Positions 17,146 to 25,461 of a DNA stretch of 64,000 nucleotides are shown here, one piece after another. Made by a program: the position numbers and the translations under genes. Source of the stretch: Oceanobacillus jeddahensis. Lineage in GTDB: Bacteria; Bacillota; Bacilli; Bacillales; Amphibacillaceae. The notes under the pieces were generated by a model. It was not told where the DNA came from, did no database searches, and saw only the letters and a program-made list of their open reading frames with translations. The stretch lies in the NCBI RefSeq assembly GCF_000750635.1, contig NZ_CCDM010000003.1, positions 62,001 through 126,000 on the forward strand. The letters are read 5' to 3'. The stretch's first letter is position 1. Each line of letters starts with the position of its first letter.

Positions 17146-17994
17146 TTGAAAAACAAATACATATTCTTACTTGGGGGATGGGCAACAGCAACGATTGGGT
17201 TATTTTTAGCTACAGTTGCCGGAACGATTGCTGAAGAACAGTTTTTAATTACAAGAAACACCCGTTTAATTATCCAGGCAGCTGTTATGAGTATCATCGT
17301 TGTTCCAATTATATTGCGTTTATATGTAAAGTTTCACAAGGAAACGAGACAAACTCAAAATCCAGCATATTCCATAAAAAGAAGTCACCATTTTTTCACA
17401 GGTTTCCTTTTTGTAATGAGCTTAGCATTCGCTGGTTTATTCATGGCTAATGCATTTGGCTGGTTGGAAATTGAACAATGGCATAATCCTAGTAGTTGGC
17501 TTAGTGCCTTTCTTATAAATATGCTGATTGCATTTTTCTATGAAGCGCTTCCGGAAGAGCTGGCTTTGCGAGGACTCATTTTTGATACGTTAAGAGAGCG
17601 TTTTGCTACTTGGATATCTGTTATCATGCAAACATTAATCTTTTTGGCATTTTCCTTAGGCGTCAACATTTTGCAAACATTGGTTGGAATGGGAAGCTTA
17701 AATATTACAATCATCTCTAATTTAGTGCTCTTTTTTATTTTTGGGATTGCTTTAGCTTTGATTCGTGTATTCACCGGAAGTTTATGGGCGTCCATTGGCT
17801 TTCATTTAGGATATCTGGAGATGACTCGATTTCTCGTCATGCCTACAGAATATGGAGCACAGCCAGTTGTCAGTTTTCAGGAAAATATTCCATATGGAGG
17901 GAACATGTTCTTTATCATTGGTGTGATGTTATTTGGAGCGATTTTTATATTATTGCTTTTGCTTTCTATTAGAAGATGGGTGGTTAAGAGGTGA
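17146..17994 (+). CDS. CPBP-family intramembrane metalloprotease
   Basis: A 282-residue multi-span membrane protein of the CAAX/bacteriocin-processing (Abi) family. Motif 1 EELALR (Glu137, Glu138, Arg142) and motif 2 with His in SIGFHLGYL are visible inside hydrophobic helices; at least seven membrane segments are evident. Family members include prenyl-CAAX-type proteases and bacteriocin self-immunity proteins; the substrate here is unknown. The start is a TTG with TAGGAGGA 6 nt upstream. A pediocin-like peptide gene lies 13 kb away, too far to infer a pairing. Confidence 0.82.
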   Translation: MKNKYIFLLGGWATATIGLFLATVAGTIAEEQFLITRNTRLIIQAAVMSIIVVPIILRLYVKFHKETRQTQNPAYSIKRSHHFFTGFLFVMSLAFAGLFMANAFGWLEIEQWHNPSSWLSAFLINMLIAFFYEALPEELALRGLIFDTLRERFATWISVIMQTLIFLAFSLGVNILQTLVGMGSLNITIISNLVLFFIFGIALALIRVFTGSLWASIGFHLGYLEMTRFLVMPTEYGAQPVVSFQENIPYGGNMFFIIGVMLFGAIFILLLLLSIRRWVVKR

Positions 17995-18134
17995 AAATTT
18001 TCTACATTGATTCCATTGAATAATGATATAATTACATTATATATTAGGTTTAAGAAGTGATTTATTATTAGAAAATAGTTTTATAGTTTTAGAGCATAAA
18101 TTAAGATAAAACTAAGAAAGGAGAGAAATCAAAA

Positions 18135-19085
18135 ATGTATGAAAAAATACTAGAAGCAGCAAATCGTCTGGAAGGAATTGCGCACAAAACTCCAGTCCAT
18201 ACCTCAACATTATTAAATGAACTAACCGGAAACCAAATTTTTCTTAAATGTGAAAATTTCCAGCGTATGGGGGCGTTTAAATTTCGAGGTGCTTATAATG
18301 CGATAAGTACGCTTCCAAAAGAATCCCAAAATAAGGGTGTAGTCGCTTTTTCATCTGGAAATCATGCAATGGCTACAGCTTTAACCTGTAAAATTCTTGG
18401 TATCCCGGCGACAGTAGTAATGCCAGATGATGCGCCGCAAGTTAAAGCAGCAGCTGTGAAAGACTATGGTGCGACGATTATAAGGTATAATCGTAAGACG
18501 GAATCTCGGGAAGAAATTGCACAGAATTTAATTGATGAATTTGACTATACGTTGATCCCTCCTTTCGATGCGGAACCAATTATTGCAGGGCAAGGCACCG
18601 TTGCAAAAGAATTAATTGAAGAAGCAGGAGAGCTTGACTATCTGCTCGTTCCTTGCGGGGGCGGTGGATTGATTAGTGGATGTGCAGTTACTGCAAAATC
18701 CTTGTTGCCTGAATGTAAGGTAATTGGAGTTGAGCCTGCTTTATCAGATGATGCAACAAAATCATTTCAGACAGGTAAATTACAGTCAATAAAAAGCCCA
18801 AATTCCATAGCAGATGGCCTAAACACCCATACCTTAGGAAAAATCACTTTCCCGCTTATTAAGGAGCATGTTGATGATTTCGTGACGGTTTCTGAAGAAG
18901 AGATTAAAGCTGCTATGTACTTTTTGTGGACAAGATTAAAGATTGTAGTTGAGCCATCTGGTGCTGTTGCTTTAGCAGCGTATCAAAAGCTATCTGTTAA
19001 AGGAAAAAGAGTAGGTGTCGTATTAAGCGGCGGAAATGTAGATGTTAGAAAAGCTGGAGAATTATTTAAGGATATTACGGTGTAA
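18135..19085 (+). CDS. Threonine/serine dehydratase, short form (PLP)
   Basis: A 316-residue fold-type II PLP enzyme. Lys49 in GAFKFRGA binds PLP, SSGNHAMATA binds the substrate carboxylate and PCGGGGLISG binds the phosphate. It lacks the C-terminal ACT regulatory domain of biosynthetic IlvA, so it fits catabolic threonine/serine dehydratase or the related serine racemase and threo-3-hydroxyaspartate dehydratase group. The exact substrate cannot be told from sequence. GAAAGGAGAG lies about 10 nt upstream. The TatD gene follows after 21 bp, probably cotranscribed. Confidence 0.85.
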   Translation: MYEKILEAANRLEGIAHKTPVHTSTLLNELTGNQIFLKCENFQRMGAFKFRGAYNAISTLPKESQNKGVVAFSSGNHAMATALTCKILGIPATVVMPDDAPQVKAAAVKDYGATIIRYNRKTESREEIAQNLIDEFDYTLIPPFDAEPIIAGQGTVAKELIEEAGELDYLLVPCGGGGLISGCAVTAKSLLPECKVIGVEPALSDDATKSFQTGKLQSIKSPNSIADGLNTHTLGKITFPLIKEHVDDFVTVSEEEIKAAMYFLWTRLKIVVEPSGAVALAAYQKLSVKGKRVGVVLSGGNVDVRKAGELFKDITV

Positions 19086-19106
19086 TAAAATAGAGAGGTG
19101 TATTCG

Positions 19107-19898
19107 ATGATTGATGCACATATTCATCTGGATTGGTATCAACCGGATGAACGGCAGCAACTGATCCATACACTTAAAATAGATGGAATGATAGCCGTTG
19201 CAAGTGATTTTGAAAGCTGTCAAAAGGTGTGGCAATTAGCACAGAAACATCCGTTTGTTTATCCTGCTTTTGGTTGGCATCCGGAGCAAATATTGCCATC
19301 TGCACAAGAAATCAATCATATCTTACAAGCGATTGAACAAAAATTTGAAAAGATTGTGGCTATCGGTGAGGTTGGGCTTCCGTATTATACAAAACGTCAA
19401 GACCCTTCAATGGATGTAGCACCTTATTATGCAATATTGGAACAATTTATACAAGCTGCAAAAAAGTATGATTTACCAATCGTATTACATGCTGTTTATG
19501 AAGATGCCTCTGTTGTCTGTGATATGCTGGAAAAATATCAAGTGAAACGCGCCCATTTCCATTGGTTTAAAGGAGATAAAGATACGATCAACCGTATGAT
19601 AGATAATCAATACATGATTTCTATCACCCCGGATTGCTGGTATGAAGAAGAGATTCAATCATTAATTAAACAATATCCATTAGAGCTTATCATGGCAGAA
19701 ACAGATGGACCATGGTCATTTAAAGGACCTTTTCAAGATCAGATGACACACCCAAATATGATTATCGAGGTTATGAAGAAAATAGCTGAGATAAAGGAAT
19801 TATCTTTCGAGGCAGTTCGACAACAGATTACAAATAATACGAATTGTTTTTATCACGGAGAAGCGTCCGTAAAACTCCCGCCTCAAAATAAAGCGTGA
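19107..19898 (+). CDS. TatD-family metal-dependent hydrolase with repeat-derived C-terminus
   Basis: TIM-barrel metallohydrolase of the TatD (3'-5' DNase/amidohydrolase) family. DAHIHLDW supplies the first metal histidines; GEVGLPYY, VLHAVYED, HFHWF and AETDGPW supply the remaining Glu/His/Asp ligands. The ATG at 19107 is chosen because AGAGAGG lies 8 nt upstream; the GTG at 19098 lacks a site. The last ~16 residues (after NTNCF, YHGEASVKLPPQNKA) are translated from repeat copy A, which inserted at the very end of the gene and supplied a new stop. Catalytic residues are unaffected, so activity may be retained. Confidence 0.85.
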   Translation: MIDAHIHLDWYQPDERQQLIHTLKIDGMIAVASDFESCQKVWQLAQKHPFVYPAFGWHPEQILPSAQEINHILQAIEQKFEKIVAIGEVGLPYYTKRQDPSMDVAPYYAILEQFIQAAKKYDLPIVLHAVYEDASVVCDMLEKYQVKRAHFHWFKGDKDTINRMIDNQYMISITPDCWYEEEIQSLIKQYPLELIMAETDGPWSFKGPFQDQMTHPNMIIEVMKKIAEIKELSFEAVRQQITNNTNCFYHGEASVKLPPQNKA

Positions 19899-20076
19899 AA
19901 ATAAATTTATTTAGGCGGGAGATCAGGTGAGCTAACTCCCTGAATCACTTAGGCTAACTCAGTGGGAGAAGAACGGCAGACTAAGTTCGCGACGTCCTGG
20001 GACTGGGACTGCGATTACTCGTCCCATCGTAAGAGTTGTGCCTCGAAAACTCCCACTGAGTGAAGTTTCGTTTTAT
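19849..20076 (+). repeat. Interspersed element, copy A (full length, 228 bp)
   Basis: Runs from TTTATCACGGAGAAGC to GAAGTTTCGTTTTAT. Stem 1: CTCCCGCCT / AGGCGGGAG. Stem 2: CTCCC-TGAAT region / CAGTGGGAG. Stem 3: GGGAC / GTCCC. It overlaps the 3' end of the TatD gene and provides its stop codon. It contains no reading frame of its own. Confidence 0.92.
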
Positions 20077-20299
20077 CGTTTAAAAAGGTTTAATAAATAG
20101 CTTTGTAATAAGTGTATATTATAATAAAGACGTTTGAGTTATTCCATGATCAACTTAACTAAATATATTAATCCAGTTTTAAAATGAGAATAGAGAAGTA
20201 AAATAGATTAATGGGTTTGTATAAACATATATAAGATATTATTTTACAGAAATTTTCCTCCATGAGTAATACTTTCCCGGACCAACATCAATTAAAAGA

Positions 20300-20595
20300 G
20301 TGAATACTATATCTAAAAAACGTGTATATTTGGTATTCTTAGTCTCTTTATTGGGGGCGTTGTATCTATTATTTTTGATTCTTTAATGTATTTTAGCTCA
20401 GAGGAGCCATTTTATATTGTACTTCCTTTGATCGGAATTGCTACTATTATTATGATTTTGCAAGGCAAAGAAACCTTCATCGAAAATAAAGGATTTTTAA
20501 CATTTTTAGAGAAGTTATTGCTAATGTTATTTCCAGCAAGCGCGATGGAAGGTAAAAGTGCCATTTTAGCACACTTTTACCTTTTCATCCGTTGA
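20300..20595 (+). pseudogene. Frameshifted small membrane protein
   Basis: A GTG-started frame (VNTISKKRVYLVFLVSLLGA) stops at 20384. The next frame continues the hydrophobic sequence (VVSIIFDSLMYFSSEEPFY, then IVLPLIGIATIIMIL). The junction is near a GGGGG run (about 20353-20357), so one indel splits an original ORF of about 80-95 residues. The second frame runs through a perfect terminator hairpin, showing that the original stop was earlier. There is no good ribosome site. The 223 bp between repeat A and this remnant hold nothing else I can support. Confidence 0.5.
20549..20586 (+). terminator. Terminator, 12-bp perfect stem
   Basis: AAGGTAAAAGTG / CACTTTTACCTT with an 11-nt loop and TTTT; it also faces the convergent amidase gene. 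Confidence 0.7.
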
Positions 20596-20597
20596 TT

Positions 20598-21884
20598 TTA
20601 ACTAAAATAGTCTTCTAATCCAGCAATAATCCCTTCAGATGCCTGATTTTGATAATTATCGGTTTGAATCACTTGCTGTTCCTCTAAGTTGCTAATGAAG
20701 CCAAGCTCAATTAAGATCGCAGTTTGCTGATTATCTTTCAGTACTTGGAAATCTGCTTGTTTTGCTCCACGATCATGAAGATTGATATGATTCATCAATG
20801 ATGTTTGTACAGATTGAGCAAGCATCTGGCTCCCGCTTTCATTCTTGTAATAGGTTTCAACTCCATTTGCGTCTTGATCTTCTGATGAATTATAATGTAA
20901 GCTGATAAATGCATCCGGGTTGGCTGCATTACTTATATTGACCCGTTCCCCTAATGAGAGGTACGTGTCATCCTCTCTGGTAAATGTAACAGAAGCCCCT
21001 TGATGACGTAATTGATCTCCTAATTTTTTGGCTGTGGACAATGCTAATGTCTTTTCATATATTTCTGATCCCACGGCGCCGGGGTCTTTTCCGCCATGCC
21101 CCGGGTCAATCACAAAGTGGCGGCCGGACAGCGGGTTTCCAGAGCTTTGTTCCGCTTCAACTTCTTGCTTATCTTCTTCAGATTCGACATCTTCAGTTTC
21201 TGATTCATCGTCTGTTTGTTCTAACGTTACTACTGATTCTTCATTTTCGATTTCTTCTTCCGTTTCCAGCGAATTCGACGTTTCGTTGGCTTCTGATCCG
21301 TCGTTATTAACTGCTGACTCGTTATCTTTATCAAGTAAATATAAAGCGATCCATCCTTCTTCGTTATTAACATACGTTTTTCCCCAACCGTAAGATTCTT
21401 CAAAAATAGTAATCTTTTCACCATTATTCAACTGAGTGACGATAGCTGCATTTTTGTCAGGTGCATTACGAACATTGACGGCTGGTGCTTCAACACGGTA
21501 CAATTGTCCGTTTTCTGCTGATTGAGTAGATGCTGTATTTGTCTCTTCAGCTGCTGCCGTTTCATCTTGTTGTTCTTCTGTATCTTGTTGTTTGTTTTCT
21601 TGTTCTGTTTGTTTATCATCCATTGCTGAAAGGTGGTGTAAGTCGATCCAAGCTTGTTCTCCGTTATAAAATGTTTTACCCCAACCATTAGAATTTTCAA
21701 ATATAGTAACCTTATAGTCTTTTTTTAATTCACCTAGAATAGTTGCATCCTGTGAGGGAGCATCCATTAATTCTATTGTTTCCGTATCTACTTTGTACAT
21801 TTTCCCGTCATCTGCATGAACTGTTGGTAAGAAAATGAATAGGCAAACAAGAAAAGCAATGCCTATCATTATATTGTACTTCAT
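20598..21884 (-). CDS. Exported N-acetylmuramoyl-L-alanine amidase with two SH3 domains
   Basis: A 428-residue autolysin-type enzyme. The start at 21884 is chosen because TTGGAGG lies just upstream and it opens a clean signal peptide (MKYNIMIGIAFLVCLFIFL, ending VHA); the longer frame has no site. Two SH3_3 wall-binding repeats follow, each with a GWGKT block (about 27-87 and 125-185), then an acidic Glu/Ser/Thr linker (about 190-250) and an Amidase_3 domain. Visible catalytic/zinc residues are in DPGHGGKDPG, the Glu of IYEKTL, SLHYNS and IELGF. The role is probably cell-wall turnover or separation. It lies between repeat copies A and B, flanked by two broken genes. Confidence 0.9.
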   Translation of the reverse strand: MKYNIMIGIAFLVCLFIFLPTVHADDGKMYKVDTETIELMDAPSQDATILGELKKDYKVTIFENSNGWGKTFYNGEQAWIDLHHLSAMDDKQTEQENKQQDTEEQQDETAAAEETNTASTQSAENGQLYRVEAPAVNVRNAPDKNAAIVTQLNNGEKITIFEESYGWGKTYVNNEEGWIALYLLDKDNESAVNNDGSEANETSNSLETEEEIENEESVVTLEQTDDESETEDVESEEDKQEVEAEQSSGNPLSGRHFVIDPGHGGKDPGAVGSEIYEKTLALSTAKKLGDQLRHQGASVTFTREDDTYLSLGERVNISNAANPDAFISLHYNSSEDQDANGVETYYKNESGSQMLAQSVQTSLMNHINLHDRGAKQADFQVLKDNQQTAILIELGFISNLEEQQVIQTDNYQNQASEGIIAGLEDYFS

Positions 21885-22290
21885 ATTGGAAATACCTCCA
21901 ATTAATAGTTTGTTATATTGACAGGCTCTCCAATAAATTCTATTAATATACATTTCATGCAAATTTATTAGATTGGAAGTTTTAAAGGTAGAAAGGTTAA
22001 TTGTTATTTTTAAAGGTCTCCAAGCAAACATGCTTTTTATTCATAAAGTAGAACAATAATAGTAGGTATAAGTGGGGGAGAGATGGATGGAAGAATATAT
22101 TTATACAGGAATACGTGTAATGTAAATAGGCAGGAGTAGGCCTATGAAAAGAATACTCCAGCTTAGTACTGCTGTAAAATGTGTATCTTGATAATAGGGG
22201 ATGCAATACAATAGCATATATCATATTGTGTTAAAATCTCGATTTTCTCCTATTTAATAAGGATAGGAGAAGTCAAAAAGAAGGTATTAG

Positions 22291-22521
22291 ATGGAGAAGA
22301 AAAGAGTAAAAGCAAAAAATAGCTTGAGTTTAGAAGCATCCTCCAACAAGAGAATATTATATTTGATTACCATTATGGTTATTGGTTTTAATTTAAGACC
22401 GGCAATTACTTCCGTTGGACCACTATTAGGAACGATACGTGATCAAATCGGTCTGGAAAATTGGAGCGCGGGAACGATTACTATCTTACCACTGATTGCA
22501 GCCGCTCCCTGGATTCAATAA
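22291..22521 (+). pseudogene. Truncated MFS transporter (CynX/NimT type), first ~70 residues
   Basis: The N-terminal 76 residues, including GFNLRPAITSVGPLLGTIRD, are the signature start of the CynX/NimT (YycB-like) major facilitator group, whose members are about 400 residues long. The frame ends within the second membrane segment (ILPLIAAAPWIQ) about 45 bp before repeat copy B, so the remaining 11-12 helices are gone. There is no nearby continuation in any frame, which implies deletion rather than a simple frameshift. The transport function is lost. Confidence 0.75.
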
Positions 22522-22565
22522 CTTATTTTTTTGAAATTGATATATAAATGATAAAAACATCCTTA

Positions 22566-22800
22566 TTTATCACGGAGAAGCGCCAGTAAAACTCCCGCCT
22601 CAAAATAAAGCGTGAAAATAAATTTATTTAGGCGGGAGATCAGGTGAGCTAACTCCCTGAATCACTCAGGCTAATTCAGTGGGAGAAGAACGGCAGACTA
22701 AGTTCGCGACGTCCTGGGACTGGGACTGGGACTGCGATTACTCGTCCCATCGTAAAGAGTTGTGCGTCGAAAACTCCCACTGAGTGAAGTTTCGTTTTAT
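22566..22800 (+). repeat. Interspersed element, copy B (full length, 235 bp)
   Basis: Nearly identical to copy A, with one extra GGGACT unit before stem 3 (GGGACTGGGACTGGGACTGC). It follows the truncated MFS gene and is 117 bp upstream of the erm promoter. Confidence 0.92.
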
Positions 22801-22916
22801 CTTGCTTCAAGATGAAGTGGGTATTTTACTTTCTAAAATGCTAATATAGAAATGATTAACTGAAATTGCGTTGCTTGTTGATGAGGTGAGTAAGCGCATG
22901 CTAAATTCAAAAAGAT

Positions 22917-22945
22917 TTGACATTTATGGAACAACTACATACAAT
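22917..22945 (+). promoter_or_regulatory. erm promoter
   Basis: TTGACA (22917-22922), 17-nt spacer, TACAAT (22940-22945). This is a near-consensus sigma-A promoter that starts the long attenuated leader. Confidence 0.82.
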
Positions 22946-22989
22946 ATAACGTGTATATTTAAATAAATTTAAGGAGGCTTATTAAAAAA

Positions 22990-23034
22990 ATGCTACATTC
23001 GATCAGACTTCGTTTCCCAACTTTGAACCAGTAA
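22990..23034 (+). CDS. Erm leader peptide (macrolide-dependent arrest peptide)
   Basis: Encodes MLHSIRLRFPTLNQ and stops. It is almost the same as the ErmD/ErmK leader peptide (MTHSMRLRFPTLNQ as I recall it), including the R-L-R arrest motif at residues 6-8. Family knowledge: in the presence of macrolide the ribosome stalls at R-L-R, and refolding of the leader RNA lets transcription reach the methyltransferase gene. AAGGAGG at 22971-22977 is 12 nt before the ATG. Part of the leader coding sequence can pair with the RNA just before the first T run. Confidence 0.88.
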   Translation: MLHSIRLRFPTLNQ

Positions 23035-23098
23035 TTAAATACGTTCAAAGACTCTGCCTGTGTATGCAGAGTAAACGGGATAGGTCTGTTCTTTTTTA
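23004..23098 (+). promoter_or_regulatory. erm transcription attenuator 1
   Basis: Nested stems CTTTGAAC / GTTCAAAG (23021-23028/23043-23050) and ACTCTGC / GCAGAGT (23051-23057/23066-23072). An outer CAGAC...CCC segment within the leader coding region can pair with GGG...GTCTG just before T6 (23092-23097). Ribosome arrest on the leader would be expected to disrupt the outer pairing. Confidence 0.7.
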
Positions 23099-23164
23099 AT
23101 AATCTTCATTTCATATTATCCTTACATGTCATTTGCTTTTAACGGTAAAATGATCATGTGAATT

Positions 23165-23248
23165 TTGTATACTATCTTTAATGGTGCGAAGGATAGTATA
23201 CAATATGCGATGTTTAGAAAGGCGGATTGTTCTGCCTTTCTTTATTTT
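23165..23248 (+). promoter_or_regulatory. erm leader: 12-bp palindrome and terminator 2
   Basis: TTGTATACTATC / GATAGTATACAA (23165-23176/23192-23203), then AGAAAGGCGGA / TCTGCCTTTCT (23216-23241) followed by TTATTTTT. The second hairpin is a full intrinsic terminator inside the untranslated leader. Confidence 0.68.
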
Positions 23249-23386
23249 TGTCTAATTTACCTTCTCATGTTGTAAAAGGAAGGTTTATTAGCTAATGGCT
23301 TCCAGTAGGTTCTATTTTATTATGGAACGAAAATTTTAACGGAAGGTAGTTTCGTTTTATATGGATGGGTCTTCTCCCTTTACTTT

Positions 23387-23416
23387 AAATCACAGGCAGA
23401 TTGTCCGTGATTTTTT
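23387..23416 (+). terminator. erm leader terminator 3, directly before the erm start
   Basis: AAATCAC-x-GG / CC-GTGATTT stem and T6, 22 nt before the erm ATG. Three terminator-like hairpins in series imply tight silencing without inducer. Confidence 0.7.
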
Positions 23417-23437
23417 ATTAAGAAAGGAAGAGAAGAG

Positions 23438-24268
23438 ATGGCGAAAAAAGTTTATAAACATCGTGATAAATCTCCCAATTTTTTAGGACAGCATTTAATG
23501 CATAATAAAAAACTGCTTCATGAAATTGTTGATAGGGCAAATATAAGTAAAAAAGATACTGTTGTAGAGTTAGGAGCTGGAAAGGGAGCTTTAACAACGG
23601 TATTAAATCAACGAGCAGGTAAGGTATTGGCTGTAGAGTATGATGCTAGTTTTGTAGAAATTCTAAAAAGGAAAACCGGAGAAAACGCAGTTACTAAAAT
23701 CATTCATCAGGATATCATGAAAATACGCTTACCAAAAGAAAAGTTTATTGTTGTATCGAATATTCCTTATTCCATTACAACTCCCATTATGAAAATGCTT
23801 TTAAATAAACCCTCAAGCGGTTTTCAAAAAGGGATTATTATTATGGAGAAAGGAGCAGCTAAGCGTTTTACTTCACAGTTTGTTAAAGATAGTTATGTGT
23901 TAGCTTGGAGAATGTGGTTTGATATACGCTACGTCAGAAAAATTTCTAGAAATAACTTTTCACCACCGCCAAATGTAGATTCGGCAATGATTATCATAAC
24001 CAGAAGAAAAGAGCCGATTATCCCGAACAAGGATTATTTCATTTTCCTCGGTTTGGCGCAATATGTTTTAAAACAACCTAACGCTACTATTGGTCTGGCA
24101 TTAAAAGGAATATTTACAACGTCACAGCTGAAACGATTAAGGAGAAATTTGGGTGTGTCAAATGATGCACCTATAGGATCATTAACAGCAATTCAATGGG
24201 GAATTGTTTTCCATACGATGATGAAGTATGTTAGACGCCCTTTATGGCCGAGGGTAAAGAAGAAGTAA
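23438..24268 (+). CDS. erm: 23S rRNA (adenine-N6) methyltransferase, Erm(D/K)-like
   Basis: Methylates A2058 (E. coli numbering) of 23S rRNA and gives macrolide-lincosamide-streptogramin B resistance. The 276-residue protein has [10 protein letters not shown] near the N-terminus (SAM entry), [12 protein letters not shown] (motif I), HQDIMKIRL (motif IV region) and [10 protein letters not shown] (catalytic N-I-P-Y), then the C-terminal rRNA-binding helices with an [10 protein letters not shown] block. No motif is damaged. AAAGGAAGAGAAGAG precedes the ATG. Control is by the attenuated leader. The unit lies between element copies B and C in the same orientation. Confidence 0.94.
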   Translation: MAKKVYKHRDKSPNFLGQHLMHNKKLLHEIVDRANISKKDTVVELGAGKGALTTVLNQRAGKVLAVEYDASFVEILKRKTGENAVTKIIHQDIMKIRLPKEKFIVVSNIPYSITTPIMKMLLNKPSSGFQKGIIIMEKGAAKRFTSQFVKDSYVLAWRMWFDIRYVRKISRNNFSPPPNVDSAMIIITRRKEPIIPNKDYFIFLGLAQYVLKQPNATIGLALKGIFTTSQLKRLRRNLGVSNDAPIGSLTAIQWGIVFHTMMKYVRRPLWPRVKKK

Positions 24269-24318
24269 TTTTGAAAGGTCTAAGAATAACTTTTAACCAA
24301 TTATGTATTATTTTAATG

Positions 24319-24350
24319 AAGGGCGCAAAAATGGATTGCGTCCTTTTCGC
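24319..24350 (+). terminator. erm terminator
   Basis: AAGGGCGCAA / TTGCGTCCTT stem, 7-nt loop, then TTTTC. Confidence 0.75.
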
Positions 24351-24503
24351 TTTTATCATGATACAGTGCTTTTGAAGGGGTGAGAAATCGTAGTTTATTC
24401 GATGCAATAAGACAGGAGCTCTCACTGCTTGAAGTAGTGTTTATAGCAGAAATATAAACACTTTGATCAAACATTACTTTAACACTAAAATAATATGTTA
24501 AAC

Positions 24504-24617
24504 TTTATCACGGAGAACCGCCCGTAAAACTCCCGCCTCAAAATAAAGAGTAAGAATAAATTTATTTAGGCGGGAGATAACGGGCGCTACCTCCCACTGA
24601 ATGAAGTTTCGTTTTAT
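24504..24617 (+). repeat. Interspersed element, copy C (114 bp, internal deletion)
   Basis: Has the left end and stem 1 with its outer CGCCCGT / ACGGGCG arms, then jumps at a CTCCC microrepeat directly to CACTGAATGAAGTTTCGTTTTAT. The whole middle (stems 2 and 3) is missing. It forms the downstream flank of erm. Confidence 0.92.
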
Positions 24618-24738
24618 AAAATACTTGTGAAAATTTTTACTAATAAAAAATAAGTGACAAATAAGTATACATAATTGATGATAAGATAATAGAAAAAAAT
24701 CTATTAACTAAAAAATTTTTTATAGGAGGTTGTTACAT

Positions 24739-25428
24739 TTGGAAAATAAAATTCTAATCGTAGAAGATGATCTATCCGTAAGCGAAATGGTACAAGATTA
24801 CTTAGAAAAAGAAGGCTACAAGGTGGTTACTGCCTTTGAAGGAGAAGAAGGAATACAAAGGTTTCAAAACGATGTATTTGATTTAATTATTCTTGATATT
24901 ATGATGCCAAAATTAAATGGTATAGAGGTGATGAAGCAAATTAGAAGAGATAGCTCTGTACCGATTCTTATTGTATCTGCGAAGGATACAGACGTAGAGA
25001 AGGTGTTAGGTCTGGAGCTGGGGGCAGATGATTACATAGCGAAGCCTTTTTCTATGATAGAGCTTTCTGCTAGAGTAAAATCGGCACTGCGACGAGCTAC
25101 CAGTTATTCTGAAGCAAAAAAAGAAGAGCATGTGATAAACTATAAAGATTTAACCGTTGATATCAATAATTTCTCTGTTCAGAAACATGGCAAAGAGATC
25201 AAACTAACTTCCAAGGAATTTGATATATTAAAATTGTTTCTTAAGCATCCCAATAATGTTTTTACAAAAGCTCAAATATATACCACAGTTTGGGGAAATG
25301 ATTACTTTGGGGATGAAAATGTAATCAATGTTCATATCAGAAGGCTGAGGGAAAAGATAGAGGATAACCCTGCTGAGCCTCATTATATTATGACCATTTG
25401 GGGAATTGGCTATAAGTTGGGAGAATAG
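24739..25428 (+). CDS. OmpR-family response regulator (YcbL-like)
   Basis: A 229-residue two-component regulator. The TTG at 24739 is chosen because TAGGAGG is 9 nt upstream; the frame then opens MENKILIVEDD. The receiver domain (1 to about 117) has the acidic pair Asp10/Asp11, phospho-acceptor Asp53 (ILDIMMP) and the Lys of AKPF. The OmpR winged helix follows (LTSKEFDILKLFLKHP; VNVHIRRLREKIE). Gene order regulator-kinase-ABC ATPase-permease matches B. subtilis ycbLMNO. It probably acts on the 11-bp direct repeats at 26433-26460 before the transporter. Confidence 0.87.
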   Translation: MENKILIVEDDLSVSEMVQDYLEKEGYKVVTAFEGEEGIQRFQNDVFDLIILDIMMPKLNGIEVMKQIRRDSSVPILIVSAKDTDVEKVLGLELGADDYIAKPFSMIELSARVKSALRRATSYSEAKKEEHVINYKDLTVDINNFSVQKHGKEIKLTSKEFDILKLFLKHPNNVFTKAQIYTTVWGNDYFGDENVINVHIRRLREKIEDNPAEPHYIMTIWGIGYKLGE

Positions 25429-25461
25429 ATGTATCATGAATTTGTTTGAAAGGAGAAAAAA

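Noticed and set aside
23349..23360. GTTTCGTTTTAT in the erm leader, matching the right end of the element
   Set aside because: Only about 12 bp with no left end or stems; may be chance or a very old remnant.
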